A stretch of 64,000 nt of DNA from JBCCMQ01 sp039026235 (GCA_039026235.1 JBCCMQ010000001.1:496001-560000); one strand, 5' to 3'. Positions 1-8,939 are shown, numbered from the stretch's first letter. Numbers and translations are program-made. Notes: generated by a model from the letters alone, not told the origin.

Positions 1-680
1 TCTTCGACAGCATCCCGAATAAAGCGCGTACTCTCTTCCATCACCTCTTGATCCAGTGTGCGCTGACGCTCGGTCCCGAACTGGCCGAGATCCTCGATCT
101 GCTGATCGCCGCCATCTTCCGCTGCGAACGAACGGATCACACCGCGTTGCGCGAATGGGGACGCGTCGAACAATTCGGCAGGATAGTCTGCCTGCTCCAC
201 GTATTCACCCGCATTCAGGTGGTAAAGAATGCCAAAGAATTCATCAAAGCCATGCGCCGTAGGAAGGTGCTCGTCGCGGTCGCCAAGGTGATTTTTGCCA
301 AATTGGCCGGTGCGATAGCCAAGAGCGCGCAACATCGTGGCCAACGTTGGATCTTCGGATTGAAGACCTTGCTCGGCGCCGGGCAACCCAACGGTCGATA
401 GGCCAGTTCGGATCGGATATTGCCCGGTAATGAACGCCGCGCGGCCCGCGGTGCAGGATGCGTGCGCATAATGATCCATAAATAAAAGGCCGTCATTCGC
501 GATCCGGTCGATATTCGGCGTTTCACAGCACATCATGCCTCGGTGGTAGGCAGAAATGTTCCACATTCCGATGTCGTCGCCCCAGATGACAAGAATATTA
601 GGACGTTCAACATCCTGAGCCGAAACGACAGTTGCTGCGCATAGGGCAAGCGAAGATATTGTGGTGGCAATCGTTTTCAT
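1..680 (-). CDS. Sulfatase (arylsulfatase family), 3' end cut by window edge
   Basis: The first 226 codons are visible and the frame runs off the left edge. Residues 1-21 form a signal peptide ending in VSA-Q, so the enzyme is probably periplasmic. WGDDIG (34-39) supplies the metal-binding aspartates typical of the alkaline-phosphatase/sulfatase fold. SCTAGRAAF (75-83) is the sulfatase signature, with Cys76 as the residue normally converted to formylglycine. This Cys-type signature requires a formylglycine-generating enzyme or anSME maturase elsewhere in the genome. The start ATG at 680 has an AGAGGG ribosome-binding site at 689-694. Substrate is unknown; sulfated organics or polysaccharides are usual for marine relatives. 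Confidence 0.88.
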   Translation of the reverse strand, partial: MKTIATTISSLALCAATVVSAQDVERPNILVIWGDDIGMWNISAYHRGMMCCETPNIDRIANDGLLFMDHYAHASCTAGRAAFITGQYPIRTGLSTVGLPGAEQGLQSEDPTLATMLRALGYRTGQFGKNHLGDRDEHLPTAHGFDEFFGILYHLNAGEYVEQADYPAELFDASPFAQRGVIRSFAAEDGGDQQIEDLGQFGTERQRTLDQEVMEESTRFIRDAVE

Positions 681-1696
681 TGTATCAACCCTCTGAAAAT
701 CAACGGTAAGATGCATTGGGAGCGCGTGTGTGACACAGTACTTTCGTGTTAAATCGCGACTAGGTTTTGCGAAAGTCTCGCCCGTTCCTGCCCAGCACCT
801 GCACGCACACCCAACCAGTCAAACAACGCTGAACCCTAGCATTCTTGCCCAAAGTCGTACGTTGCCTTGTGAAAATCGACCAATTGGCTTGTAGCAGAAA
901 TTGTATCGTCCTTGAACTCACGACTTTCATTGCTGCCGACGCAACAGTATCGCCATTGGGGCGCCAAGCGGTCTTCTGCTGCGCAATAACTAAGCCTAGC
1001 GCCCGCCCCTTCATCGCCGCGGCGGATGTTCTGCAGAGCCACAGTCAGAATTACGCCGAGCCCGAGCCTGCCCACGGCCTAGGCCAGCGCGATGGCTCGG
1101 CTTGACAGGCGCATGACCCGGGGTGGGTCGGGTCTGGGGCGCCATTCGCGGGCGGTGTCTTTCTCGCTTCGCGGTTGTTCGGGCATCTCGGGTGGGTGTG
1201 TCGTCTTTTCGCCTCCGGCTGTGGGCCGTTCGGCTGAAGCCTCGGCGAAGCGTCAAAGCGCGGGGGAAGCTCGAAACCTCGTAGACATTGGAAGAACGGT
1301 ACCGAAAGATGAAGCACATGAGGGTACGCATGACAAAAGGTTCGCGATTTTTCGGCTTGTCTGGCGTTTTTGCTATCCCGTTCGAGCAAATTGATGCAAA
1401 GGCCGGGCACGCCCCGCGTTTCTCGCGACGCCTCATAAGAATGGGTCCAAACGGTACGTATCGCATGGACTTGATGCAATCCGTCCTAGAGATACCGCAA
1501 CGGCTTCAGAAAAAATCAACGTCTCTGACACGGCATCTGCTTTGGAAACGGTCGTGGCCCGATCACTTCAAAGGCGGTCAATTGACGTGGCGCACCGGCG
1601 GAGTGACATGCCCCTTGGTCGCAATTGTCAACGAAAGGTTCGAAACAGGGCCCGGAGTACATTTGTCACAAAATTCACTGGAATGTTGGGGGCTCA
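681..1696. other. About 1 kb without a supportable gene
   Basis: Both strands contain short open frames here, the longest about 150 codons, at 1011-1466 on the minus strand and 1288-1746 on the plus strand. None has a recognisable domain, a convincing ribosome-binding site or alphaproteobacterial codon pattern. The first 30 bases hold the leader of the sulfatase gene. The remainder could be decayed coding sequence, because several overlapping minus-strand frames (roughly 1010-1480) look Arg/Pro-rich as in out-of-frame coding DNA. I see no terminal inverted repeats or transposase motif. Confidence 0.5.
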
Positions 1697-2173
1697 TTAA
1701 AGCTTTGAAAGCACGACAAAAACGCGGAGCGAGCCCAATAGGGTGATGCCATGATCCGGCTGGGCGACCAGGATCAATTCAGGCCAGTCACGAGCGGGGC
1801 AATTTAGTCGGCTCACTCGCACAACATAGCTAGAACCGTTCGCGCTCTGCAGACCGACTTGCGACCAGTCCCCTCCGAACGAGCCAAAAGTTGACCTGTC
1901 GTTGTTCCAGACCTCCCAAGCCCAGTCTGAAATGACGCATGCCGGCTCGTTTGGAAGATAAACGGTGTCTTCACGTATATCGATAGCGGTGCCTACGAAG
2001 GGCGAAACCCGATCAAGGTAGCGGTCGCCGATCACACCTGTCGAAACCAAAGAGGTTGCGGTCCACTTACCTTCGATTGTTGATGATTGGGCAAGGGCAG
2101 CCAATGGCCCACAAATTAGCCCCAAAAACAAAGTCGGAAACACGCGCATTGAATTCAAGATTTCGTTTTTCAT
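1697..2173 (-). CDS. Small secreted protein of unknown function
   Basis: This encodes about 158 residues. An N-terminal hydrophobic stretch (VFPTLFLGLICGPLAALA) followed by AQS looks like a Sec signal peptide, so the product is probably periplasmic. The mature part begins IEGKWTATS, a pattern common at the start of small beta-barrel (lipocalin-like) proteins, but this is not enough to assign a family. Several starts are possible (2182 GTG, 2173 ATG, 2149 ATG). The ATG at 2173 keeps a charged n-region ahead of the hydrophobic core. The gene stands alone, upstream of and divergent from dusA. Confidence 0.6.
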   Translation of the reverse strand: MKNEILNSMRVFPTLFLGLICGPLAALAQSSTIEGKWTATSLVSTGVIGDRYLDRVSPFVGTAIDIREDTVYLPNEPACVISDWAWEVWNNDRSTFGSFGGDWSQVGLQSANGSSYVVRVSRLNCPARDWPELILVAQPDHGITLLGSLRVFVVLSKL

Positions 2174-2264
2174 CCTATCCACTGTTTCAATTGGCTTCTC
2201 AAAGAGAACCTACTGTGTTTTGAACGCAGTCACTGAATACTGCTTCTCTTGATACAAACGTCCG

Positions 2265-3278
2265 ATGTCCAAAAACGAAACGTCCGCTCGTCTGAGCGTT
2301 GCCCCTATGATGGACTGGACCGACCGCCACTGTCGGTACTTTCACCGAACCATGAGCAGGCGTGTGCGGCTTTATACCGAGATGGTGACGGCCGCGGCCC
2401 TGATCCGGGGTGGTGCGGTGCATTTGCTGGACCATGACCCATTTGAGCATCCGGTTGCTTTGCAATTGGGCGGCTCGGACCCCGATGAACTTGCCGCAGC
2501 CACGAAGCTGGCCCATGAGACCGGTTACAAGGAAGTGAACCTGAATGTGGGTTGCCCATCCGACCGGGTGCAGTCGGGTTGTTTTGGGGCGGTTTTGATG
2601 GAACGCCCCGAACTCGTTGCCGAATGCGTGGCGGCTATGGCAGAGGCCGCGCCCCTGCATGTCAGTGTCAAGTGCCGGATCGGGGTCGACGATCAGCGGC
2701 CCGAAGACAGCTTGCCCAGCTTTGTCGATAAGGTGGCGTCGGCTGGCGTCAGCCGTTTCATTATCCACGCCCGCAAGGCTTGGCTGAAAGGGCTCAGCCC
2801 CAAGGAGAACCGTGAAATCCCGCCGCTGGACTATGGCCTCGTACGTTCGATTAAACGCGACTTTCCACATCTTTTCATTGAGATAAACGGCGGTATTACA
2901 TCGTTGGATGCCGTCCGGGAACATCTTGGGGAAGGCTTTGACGGCGTCATGGTGGGGCGGGCCGCCTATCACACGCCGACCGACATACTGATGCGCGCAG
3001 ACACACGGATCTTTAGCGCGGACAGCGATCCTCTGGACCGGCCCCATGACGCGGCGCTGGCCATGCTGGACTATATCGAGACCCATTGTTCATGCGGCGG
3101 ACGGTTGCATTCGGTGACGCGTCATATGCTCGGACTTTTCGCCGGAAAGCCGGGCGCGCGCCACTGGCGCCGGATTCTGTCGCAAGAGGCCCACAAGGAT
3201 GGCGCCGGTCCCGAGGTTGTTGAAAAGGCTTTGATGGCGGTGCCGGAAGTCCACGGGGCGCTTTCTGCCACGGCATGA
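2265..3278 (+). CDS. dusA: tRNA-dihydrouridine(20/20a) synthase DusA
   Basis: This 337-residue flavoprotein reduces uridine in the tRNA D-loop. It carries APMMDWTDRHCR (13-24), the FMN-barrel start; NVGCPSDRVQSG (94-105); FIIHARKAWLKGLSPKENRE (165-184), the DusA-type RNA-contact segment; and INGGI and GVMVGRAAY near the end of the barrel. In well-studied DusA proteins the catalytic cysteine lies in the GACLM motif. Here that position (110) is valine (GAVLM), while position 106, four residues earlier, is cysteine. Everything else matches DusA closely, so identity is not in doubt. Its stop overlaps the next start as ATGA. Confidence 0.95.
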   Translation: MSKNETSARLSVAPMMDWTDRHCRYFHRTMSRRVRLYTEMVTAAALIRGGAVHLLDHDPFEHPVALQLGGSDPDELAAATKLAHETGYKEVNLNVGCPSDRVQSGCFGAVLMERPELVAECVAAMAEAAPLHVSVKCRIGVDDQRPEDSLPSFVDKVASAGVSRFIIHARKAWLKGLSPKENREIPPLDYGLVRSIKRDFPHLFIEINGGITSLDAVREHLGEGFDGVMVGRAAYHTPTDILMRADTRIFSADSDPLDRPHDAALAMLDYIETHCSCGGRLHSVTRHMLGLFAGKPGARHWRRILSQEAHKDGAGPEVVEKALMAVPEVHGALSATA

Positions 3279-4069
3279 CCGTGGCCGACGACTTCCTGCA
3301 CCGCGGGTGGGCCCAGTTTCCTGCCGACGCGGACACCGGACGCTGGCTTGCCGCGTCTGGACCGGTGGCGATGGCCAGAAGCCGGAACACAGACCTGAGG
3401 GCCGCCTGGCTGCGCCACGGTGGCACCTGGTTCGCGGGCGTCGGCGTTCTTGGCGCAGATCCAGACGGCGCGGTCGAAGGGGGGCCTACATTGCAGGGTG
3501 CGGCCGTGTCCTGTGCCAAAGCGATCTACGGCGATGTTCCGTTCGACACGGGGCAAGTCTCGGTCGTCTATCCGGGCTATCCCGGTCGGGACCCGGGTGA
3601 GACCGACGCCGCCCACCGGTTCCGGCGGAACCGCGACGCAGCCCATGTGGATGGTCTTTTGCCGGTGGGGCCCGAACGGCGCCGCAAGTTGCAGGAACCC
3701 CATGCCTTCGTACTTGGCATCGCGGTAACCGAGGCGGACGCCGGTGCCAGCCCGCTGGTCGTCTGGGAGGGCAGCCATGAGGTGATCCGAAAGACCTTTG
3801 CACAGGCCCTGCACGACGTGCCGCGTGATGCCTGGTCAGAGACTGATCTGACCGAGGTCTATCAGGCAGCGCGGCGGCGATGTTTTCAAGAATGCCCACG
3901 GCGTGCGCTTTGGGCATTGCCGGGTCAATGTCAGCTTCTTCACCGGCTGGTACTACACGGTGTCGCACCTTGGGGCGACGGTGCCGAAGCTGCCGAAGAG
4001 GGTCGGGCGATTGTTTACTTCCGCCCCGACTTTCCCGATGCGGCTGGCGATTGGCTGAACGCCCCCTAG
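3275..4069 (+). CDS. Phytanoyl-CoA-dioxygenase-like protein
   Basis: The product has 264 residues and its start overlaps the dusA stop (ATGA), so the two are translationally coupled. The likely Fe(II)/2-oxoglutarate motif is H124-x-D126 (AAHVDGLL), a distal histidine in HRLVLHGVAPW (223-233), and an arginine in GRAIVYFRP (243-251) for 2-oxoglutarate. This is the layout of the PhyH fold. The substrate cannot be read from sequence. Genes of this type occur beside dusA in Rhodobacterales (from memory), but no functional link to tRNA modification is established. Confidence 0.7.
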   Translation: MTVADDFLHRGWAQFPADADTGRWLAASGPVAMARSRNTDLRAAWLRHGGTWFAGVGVLGADPDGAVEGGPTLQGAAVSCAKAIYGDVPFDTGQVSVVYPGYPGRDPGETDAAHRFRRNRDAAHVDGLLPVGPERRRKLQEPHAFVLGIAVTEADAGASPLVVWEGSHEVIRKTFAQALHDVPRDAWSETDLTEVYQAARRRCFQECPRRALWALPGQCQLLHRLVLHGVAPWGDGAEAAEEGRAIVYFRPDFPDAAGDWLNAP

Positions 4070-4175
4070 GGCTGGGCCTGTGAGTTTGCGCTGGGAAACA
4101 GGATGCGCAGCAACAGGATCTCTTCCGGCGACAACATCCAGACCTGCCCTCCGAAGCGCCCCGTACCGGCAGGCA

Positions 4176-4583
4176 TCAAAACGCCACCATCTGGCCACGG
4201 CGGGTGTCGAAACGCCAGCGGCGCACGACTTCACCGTCACGAAGCAAAACGCGAAACGGAAGGGGATCGGTGTAGATACCCCAATCGTTTTGGGCTTCGA
4301 CCCGTACGTCGATCGAGTATCCCTTGAGCCCCGGCAAACCGAGTGTGCTTTCGCTGCGGGGGCCGCAGCTGCTGAAGCTATATCGGGCGCTGGCGGGATT
4401 TTTCAGAAGCGGGCTGATTTCGCGCAGCGCCAGCTGTTCGCACTGGGACTGCGATATCGCGGCGCCATAGGGTGCCTCGGGGTCGCCCGTCGACACCAGC
4501 GGCGCAAGTCGGCTGACGCCATTGGTCGTATCCATGCAGCCCGCCAGAAGGGCCGTTGCCAAAAGCGCTGTTAAAATCCGCAT
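4176..4583 (-). CDS. Small lipoprotein of unknown function
   Basis: The 135-residue product starts MRILTALLATALLAGC, a textbook lipoprotein signal peptide with Cys16 as the lipidated residue. Asp two residues after the Cys (C-M-D) does not obviously enforce inner-membrane retention, so localisation is uncertain. The mature region includes SQSQCEQLALREISPLLKNP followed by a paired cysteine (SSCG), consistent with one disulfide in the periplasm. I do not recognise a named domain. It lies alone, convergent with the dusA pair and upstream of no obvious partner. Confidence 0.75.
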   Translation of the reverse strand: MRILTALLATALLAGCMDTTNGVSRLAPLVSTGDPEAPYGAAISQSQCEQLALREISPLLKNPASARYSFSSCGPRSESTLGLPGLKGYSIDVRVEAQNDWGIYTDPLPFRVLLRDGEVVRRWRFDTRRGQMVAF

Positions 4584-4721
4584 GCCGATCACCTGAATGC
4601 CACTTGTCCAGCGACCAGAGATCAGTTCTTGGTGGCATCAATTTGGCAGAAGCGGGGCAAATTGGTTCGCAAAGGGGAACACTGCGATCAGAACCTCTGC
4701 GGGAAACCCAGCAGTCTTTCG

Positions 4722-4970
4722 TCACGACGGGCCCGACTGTCCGGATGATATCCGGGCCCGGCGGCCGCCGCGTCGCTGCTTCAGCCGCGGTGCGCGTGAC
4801 GGCAGCTCGGCCATGACAGCTGCGCGTTCGTCGTCGCTCATCCGGCGCCACATGGCGATCTCTTGGGTGGTGCGTAGGCAGCCGGTGCAGATCCGCTCGG
4901 TTGGATGGACGACGCAGATCTTCACGCAGGGCGATTGGATCTCATCGCGTCTCCAGACATCGTCGCTCAT
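4722..4970 (-). CDS. DUF1289 domain protein
   Basis: This is a short protein of about 82 residues starting MSDDVWRRDE. The core is a four-cysteine cluster: SPCVKICVVHP followed by RICTGCLRT, i.e. C-x3-C ... C-x2-C. It is followed by EIAMWRRMSDDERAAVMAEL and a basic tail (RLKQRRGGRR). This is the DUF1289 pattern, a small presumed metal-binding family of unknown function frequent in Proteobacteria. The frame stays open upstream, but the ATG at 4970, with AAGG just before it, gives the usual family length. It is co-directional with the DmdA-like gene, 88 bases downstream of its stop. Confidence 0.85.
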   Translation of the reverse strand: MSDDVWRRDEIQSPCVKICVVHPTERICTGCLRTTQEIAMWRRMSDDERAAVMAELPSRAPRLKQRRGGRRARISSGQSGPS

Positions 4971-5058
4971 CGGGCCTTGGATCTCCTCTTGCGGAGGCTC
5001 ACCGCTATCACGTAGGCGACGCGCGTCAACCGCCTGACCACGACGCGCCAGGTCGCGG

Positions 5059-6165
5059 TCAGATCTTAAATGGAAGATCGACAAGCGTACCATGCGCAGG
5101 TCCACCCGGTCTTAAAACCTGAACGGTTGCCCCGAGGCCCGCATCAACCGAAACCAGCGCATAGCCGATCATGCGCTGAAGACGATAGGACCATGCCTTG
5201 TGCGTCATATGGCCAATCGATTTGCCGTCTTTTTCGATAGGCAGCCAAATCCCCTGATCCTCACGTTCCTCGCCGCCCTCCAACATGACGCCAAGCAGGT
5301 GCCGTTTGACGCCCTCTTCCCGGATGCGGCGCAATGCCCGGATGCCGATCACCTCTTCGTCGAGGTCCAGATCGACAAACTTGCCCATCCGCACCTCGAA
5401 CGGATTGGTGGTCTCATCCGTATCGGCGCCCCAGTTGAGAAGGCCGCTTTCGGTCCGTTCGGACGGATTGGGATAGCCCGGGCCGATGTCGAAAGGCGCA
5501 CCTGCTTCCTTCACAAGCTGCCAGAGCGCGTCACCCTTTGAGCCGTCCATGAGATAAAGCTCAAACCCGCCCTGCTTGGACCAGCCGGATCGGGCAACCT
5601 TAAGCGGAATGCCTTCGATTTCCGCATCGCCAAACCAGAAGTACTTGAGCTCGCGCACCCAGTCCCCGAGCAGGCTCGCCACCACATCCTCGGCCTTGGG
5701 TCCTTGAACGGCGAGGGGCGATACATCGGGCTCGCTGACTTCCACGTTCAGACCCCTTTCGCCCGCCACGCAGCGCGCCCAGAACCAGATGTCTGAGTTG
5801 CCGATCGATAGCCAAAAGCAGTTTTCATCGATCTTGAGAGCGATTGGATCGTTAATCAGTGTGCCACGGTGATCGCAGACGGCAACATATTTGCCCTGGT
5901 TCACCTTTTGGCGCGACAGATCCCGCGTACAGAGTATCTGCGTCAGCCGGGCGGCGTCCGGACCCTTGATCTGAACCTGTCTTTGAACGGCCACGTCCCA
6001 CATGGTTACACCGTTCACCAGCCGCCAGTATTCGGCCTCGCGGTCGCCGTAACCCCGGGGGATAAGCATTCTGTTGTAGGTCAGAAGCGACTCCGCGCCC
6101 TCAGCAACTGTCGACGCATAAAAGGGTGACTTTCGCAGCCGACCCGCAGACACAATCTGAACCAT
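5059..6165 (-). CDS. GcvT-family tetrahydrofolate-dependent demethylase, DmdA-like
   Basis: This 368-residue protein has the GcvT/aminomethyltransferase fold. WDVAVQRQVQIKGPDAARL (56-74), the DHRGTLINDP segment (98-107), SPLAVQGPKAEDVV (149-162) and ARSGWSKQGGFELYL (191-205) match the layout of dimethylsulfoniopropionate demethylase DmdA and its close paralogues. These move a methyl group to tetrahydrofolate in the cytoplasm. The C-terminal half (NPFEVRMGKFVDLDLDEE) is divergent from what I recall of the Ruegeria and SAR11 DmdA enzymes. The true substrate may therefore be DMSP, a methylamine derivative or another N/S-methyl compound. It is divergent from the class V aminotransferase, sharing a 158-base intergenic region. 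Confidence 0.75.
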   Translation of the reverse strand: MVQIVSAGRLRKSPFYASTVAEGAESLLTYNRMLIPRGYGDREAEYWRLVNGVTMWDVAVQRQVQIKGPDAARLTQILCTRDLSRQKVNQGKYVAVCDHRGTLINDPIALKIDENCFWLSIGNSDIWFWARCVAGERGLNVEVSEPDVSPLAVQGPKAEDVVASLLGDWVRELKYFWFGDAEIEGIPLKVARSGWSKQGGFELYLMDGSKGDALWQLVKEAGAPFDIGPGYPNPSERTESGLLNWGADTDETTNPFEVRMGKFVDLDLDEEVIGIRALRRIREEGVKRHLLGVMLEGGEEREDQGIWLPIEKDGKSIGHMTHKAWSYRLQRMIGYALVSVDAGLGATVQVLRPGGPAHGTLVDLPFKI

Positions 6166-6323
6166 ATCGCATCAACCCCGAAATTAAGCGCGTTTCACGC
6201 CCTAAGTACCACTGGTTTTTCGCAAGTATTGGCAATCTTTCTTGTCAAATCGCGACCGGGCGGCATTCTTGGCGTCGGTATCCGGCCGATCGTCGGTGGC
6301 CTGCCAATTTGAAGGAAGTTCAA

Positions 6324-7487
6324 TTGCTTAAATGCCCGGCCGCTGACAAGGCACTTTGGTCTCTCGAGACGGGAATGACATTTCTGAACCATGGGTCCTA
6401 TGGCGCGACACCGATTGCCATTCAGAAGGAACAGGCGCGTTGGCGGGAACGCTTAGAGGCACAACCGGTGCGCTTTATGCTCGACATCGCGCCGAAAGAG
6501 ATCCGGCGCGCGGCAGACAGCCTGGCGGCCTTTCTGGGCGTGAATGGTCAGGACATCGGATTTGTCGAGAATGCGACCGCTGGCATAAATGCCGTGCTAC
6601 GCTCGCTCACATTCAAGGCCGGGGACGAGGTTCTGGTCACCGACCACATCTACAATGCCATTCGCAATACGCTGCGGGACGTTCTGGAACCGGTCGGGGC
6701 CAGATTGGTGGTGGTCGAGATTGGCATGCCGGTGCCGTCGCCCGCCGCCATCCGCGACCGGATCCTGGCTGCGGCAGGCGATGCGACGCGGCTGATACTC
6801 ATTGACCATATTGCATCGGTCTCTGCGGTGATTTTCCCGGTTGCAGAGATTGCGGCGGCGGCCCATTCACGCAGCATTCCTGTTCTCGTCGACGGTGCCC
6901 ATGGGCCGGGGCTGGTCGATATCGACCTGCCAGATCTCGGCGCCGACTGGTATGTGGGAAACTGCCACAAATGGCTCTGCGCGCCAAAGGGCGCAGGATT
7001 TGTCTGGGCGGCCCCAAAGCGCCAGGCAGGGCTACATCCGCCAGTTATTTCGCACGCTTACGGTGAAGGTTTCACGGCCGAGTTCGACATGGTCGGCACC
7101 CGAGACGCGTCCGCCTGGTTGTCGGTGCCGGCCGCGATTGACGCCCATCTTGCGCAGGGCGGCCCGCATCTGCGTGCCCGCAACCGCAGTGTCGCGCTTG
7201 ATGCTGCCGAGCGGTTAAAGCGCCGATGGGGGACCTGCCTTGGTGGTGCGCCGGAACAGTTCGGCGGTATGGTGACGGTCCGGTTGCCGGATGGTTTGCC
7301 CGACGGCCCAGAGGTTGCTGACCAGATGCGGCGCTGGACCTGGGAACAGCGGCGGGTCGAACTCGTCGTGTCGTGGTTTTCCGGCGCCCATTGGCTGCGG
7401 TTGTCCGTACCCGCCTATATCACGCCTGAAGATCTCGATGCGGCCGCCCCGGCCATCGAAGCCGGTATCAAGGCCCTGGGGAAATGA
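6324..7487 (+). CDS. Class V aminotransferase (isopenicillin-N-epimerase-like), PLP-dependent
   Basis: About 387 residues. LNHGSYGATP (21-30) is the class V N-terminal substrate loop, DGAHGPG (190-196) holds the cofactor-binding Asp/His, and GNCHKWLCAPKGAG (212-225) contains the Schiff-base Lys216. The family includes isopenicillin-N epimerase-like and cysteine-desulfurase-like enzymes acting on amino acids. The TTG start at 6324 is chosen because GAAGGAAG (6311-6318) precedes it at 5 bases. The frame is open upstream to 6126, but that would overlap the divergent DmdA-like gene. The stop overlaps the next start as ATGA. Substrate is not known. Confidence 0.85.
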   Translation: MLKCPAADKALWSLETGMTFLNHGSYGATPIAIQKEQARWRERLEAQPVRFMLDIAPKEIRRAADSLAAFLGVNGQDIGFVENATAGINAVLRSLTFKAGDEVLVTDHIYNAIRNTLRDVLEPVGARLVVVEIGMPVPSPAAIRDRILAAAGDATRLILIDHIASVSAVIFPVAEIAAAAHSRSIPVLVDGAHGPGLVDIDLPDLGADWYVGNCHKWLCAPKGAGFVWAAPKRQAGLHPPVISHAYGEGFTAEFDMVGTRDASAWLSVPAAIDAHLAQGGPHLRARNRSVALDAAERLKRRWGTCLGGAPEQFGGMVTVRLPDGLPDGPEVADQMRRWTWEQRRVELVVSWFSGAHWLRLSVPAYITPEDLDAAAPAIEAGIKALGK

Positions 7488-8914
7488 CCGCTCACGCCCT
7501 CGTTTTGCAATCAAAGGTGAATTTTGCCGATCCCCATGACTGCACCGACGACAAGGATGTATTGACACTTCTTCATGCGGTCTACGAGACGTTGGTTGTG
7601 CGCAACGGAACGACGTTTTCACCGGGTCTCGCGCAAGACTGGGACGTCAGCGAAGATGCGCGGATTTGGCGTTTCAAATTGCGGACAGGTGCCGTGTTCC
7701 ATGACGGAACCGCCTGCGATGCAGAGGCCGTGGTTTGCTCGCTCCAGCGCATGGCGCGCCCGGACAAAGGCTATACGCTCGGCGCACTGGGCGTCTGGCA
7801 CCAGTACCTCGAAGGTGCAGAGATCACGGCGGAACCAGATCAGAGCGTAAGGATTGCGCTTCGTGCGCCCGTGGCCGATCTTCTCGATATCCTTGTTCAG
7901 GGGTTCATCGCGGCACCGTCCATGACCGATGCGCTGGATCGCGGCAAAGAGGCGCTGCCGTGTGGCGGCGGTCCGTTCCGTGTCGTTACTGCTGGCCCCG
8001 ATGAAGTCGTGCTTGCCCGAACCGACCGTTATCTGGCCTGTGGGCAAAACAGCCGCATCACCTTAAGGCCAGAGCCAGATCCAGCCAACAGACTGGCCGC
8101 CGTGCGCACTGGCGCCGCGCAAGTGGCCACGGCATTGTCCAAGGCAAACCTGTCTGATGCTCACGCCACGACAGAGCGCGTTTACGAAAACCCCGTTGCC
8201 ATCATCTACCTTTTGAATGCCGCACGGGGTCCGCTGTGCGACCGCCGTGTCAGGCGCGCGCTTAGCCTTGCTGTGGACCGCGCCGCGTTGATCAGCACCG
8301 CTCGGGGCGGCGCCGCGAAACCGCTCTTTGGCCTCATGCCGGCGATCTCTTGCGGGTCCGGCGCAGCGCGCCAGATCGCGCCAGACCCCGACAGGGCCCG
8401 GTCGCTGCTGGCAGAGGCGGGCCATGGGGCCGGTCTGCGGCTGCGGCTGGATTGTCCGACACGTCTTCCCGACGAGGCGGAGGCACTGACCGAAGCCCTG
8501 TGCAGCCAACTGGCACCGCTCGGTGTCACGTTCGACGTCACCCTTCACCACGACCGGCTCGATTATGCCCATAGGGTGCGCCGGAAAGAGATCGGCGATC
8601 TCTGTGTGTTCGATTCGAGTCCGATCAGCACCTTTCGGGTGCTCTACGAAAAGATCGACGCGCGTGTCGCCGGCTCATGGTGGCAGGGGTTTCATAACGC
8701 GGAAGCCGAGCGCCTTCTGGATCTGGCGCGCCGCACGGCCGATCCGGCGGCGCGTTCTGACCTGTACGCTGACATTATTGCGCTTTTGCAGGACGATCCG
8801 CCATGGCTCACGCTTTATACGCCCCTGCAGGGTGTCGCCCTTGCAGGCAATCACCCCGGGTTCAAGATGCCGCAAACGGGTATTCTGGATCTGGCCGCGC
8901 TGCCCGAATTCTAG
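7484..8914 (+). CDS. Family 5 (oligopeptide-type) extracellular-binding-protein-like, no signal peptide
   Basis: The 476 residues match the SBP_bac_5 fold. The order is VYETLVVRNGTTFSPGLAQDWD early, FKLRTGAVFHDGT, GGGPFRVV, VRRALSLAVDRAALI in the middle, and LLQDDPPWLTLY near the end. Family members normally carry a signal peptide or lipobox. Here the protein starts at the mature-type N terminus (MTAHALVLQSKVNF) and cannot be extended without running through the aminotransferase. ATGA coupling to the aminotransferase fixes the start. No permease or ATPase of the Opp/Dpp type lies nearby. It may bind a ligand in the cytoplasm, use a non-classical export route, or be non-functional for transport. 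Confidence 0.8.
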   Translation: MTAHALVLQSKVNFADPHDCTDDKDVLTLLHAVYETLVVRNGTTFSPGLAQDWDVSEDARIWRFKLRTGAVFHDGTACDAEAVVCSLQRMARPDKGYTLGALGVWHQYLEGAEITAEPDQSVRIALRAPVADLLDILVQGFIAAPSMTDALDRGKEALPCGGGPFRVVTAGPDEVVLARTDRYLACGQNSRITLRPEPDPANRLAAVRTGAAQVATALSKANLSDAHATTERVYENPVAIIYLLNAARGPLCDRRVRRALSLAVDRAALISTARGGAAKPLFGLMPAISCGSGAARQIAPDPDRARSLLAEAGHGAGLRLRLDCPTRLPDEAEALTEALCSQLAPLGVTFDVTLHHDRLDYAHRVRRKEIGDLCVFDSSPISTFRVLYEKIDARVAGSWWQGFHNAEAERLLDLARRTADPAARSDLYADIIALLQDDPPWLTLYTPLQGVALAGNHPGFKMPQTGILDLAALPEF

Positions 8915-8939
8915 CCCCTTGCGGCCGCGCATTTCCGCC

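Noticed and set aside
2199..3086. A 295-codon open frame on the minus strand
   Set aside because: Shadow of dusA, which carries all family motifs.
3880..4069. Possible frameshift near the end of the phytanoyl-CoA-dioxygenase-like gene
   Set aside because: The annotated frame keeps HRLVLHGVAPW and GRAIVYFRP, expected for the fold, so no shift is needed.
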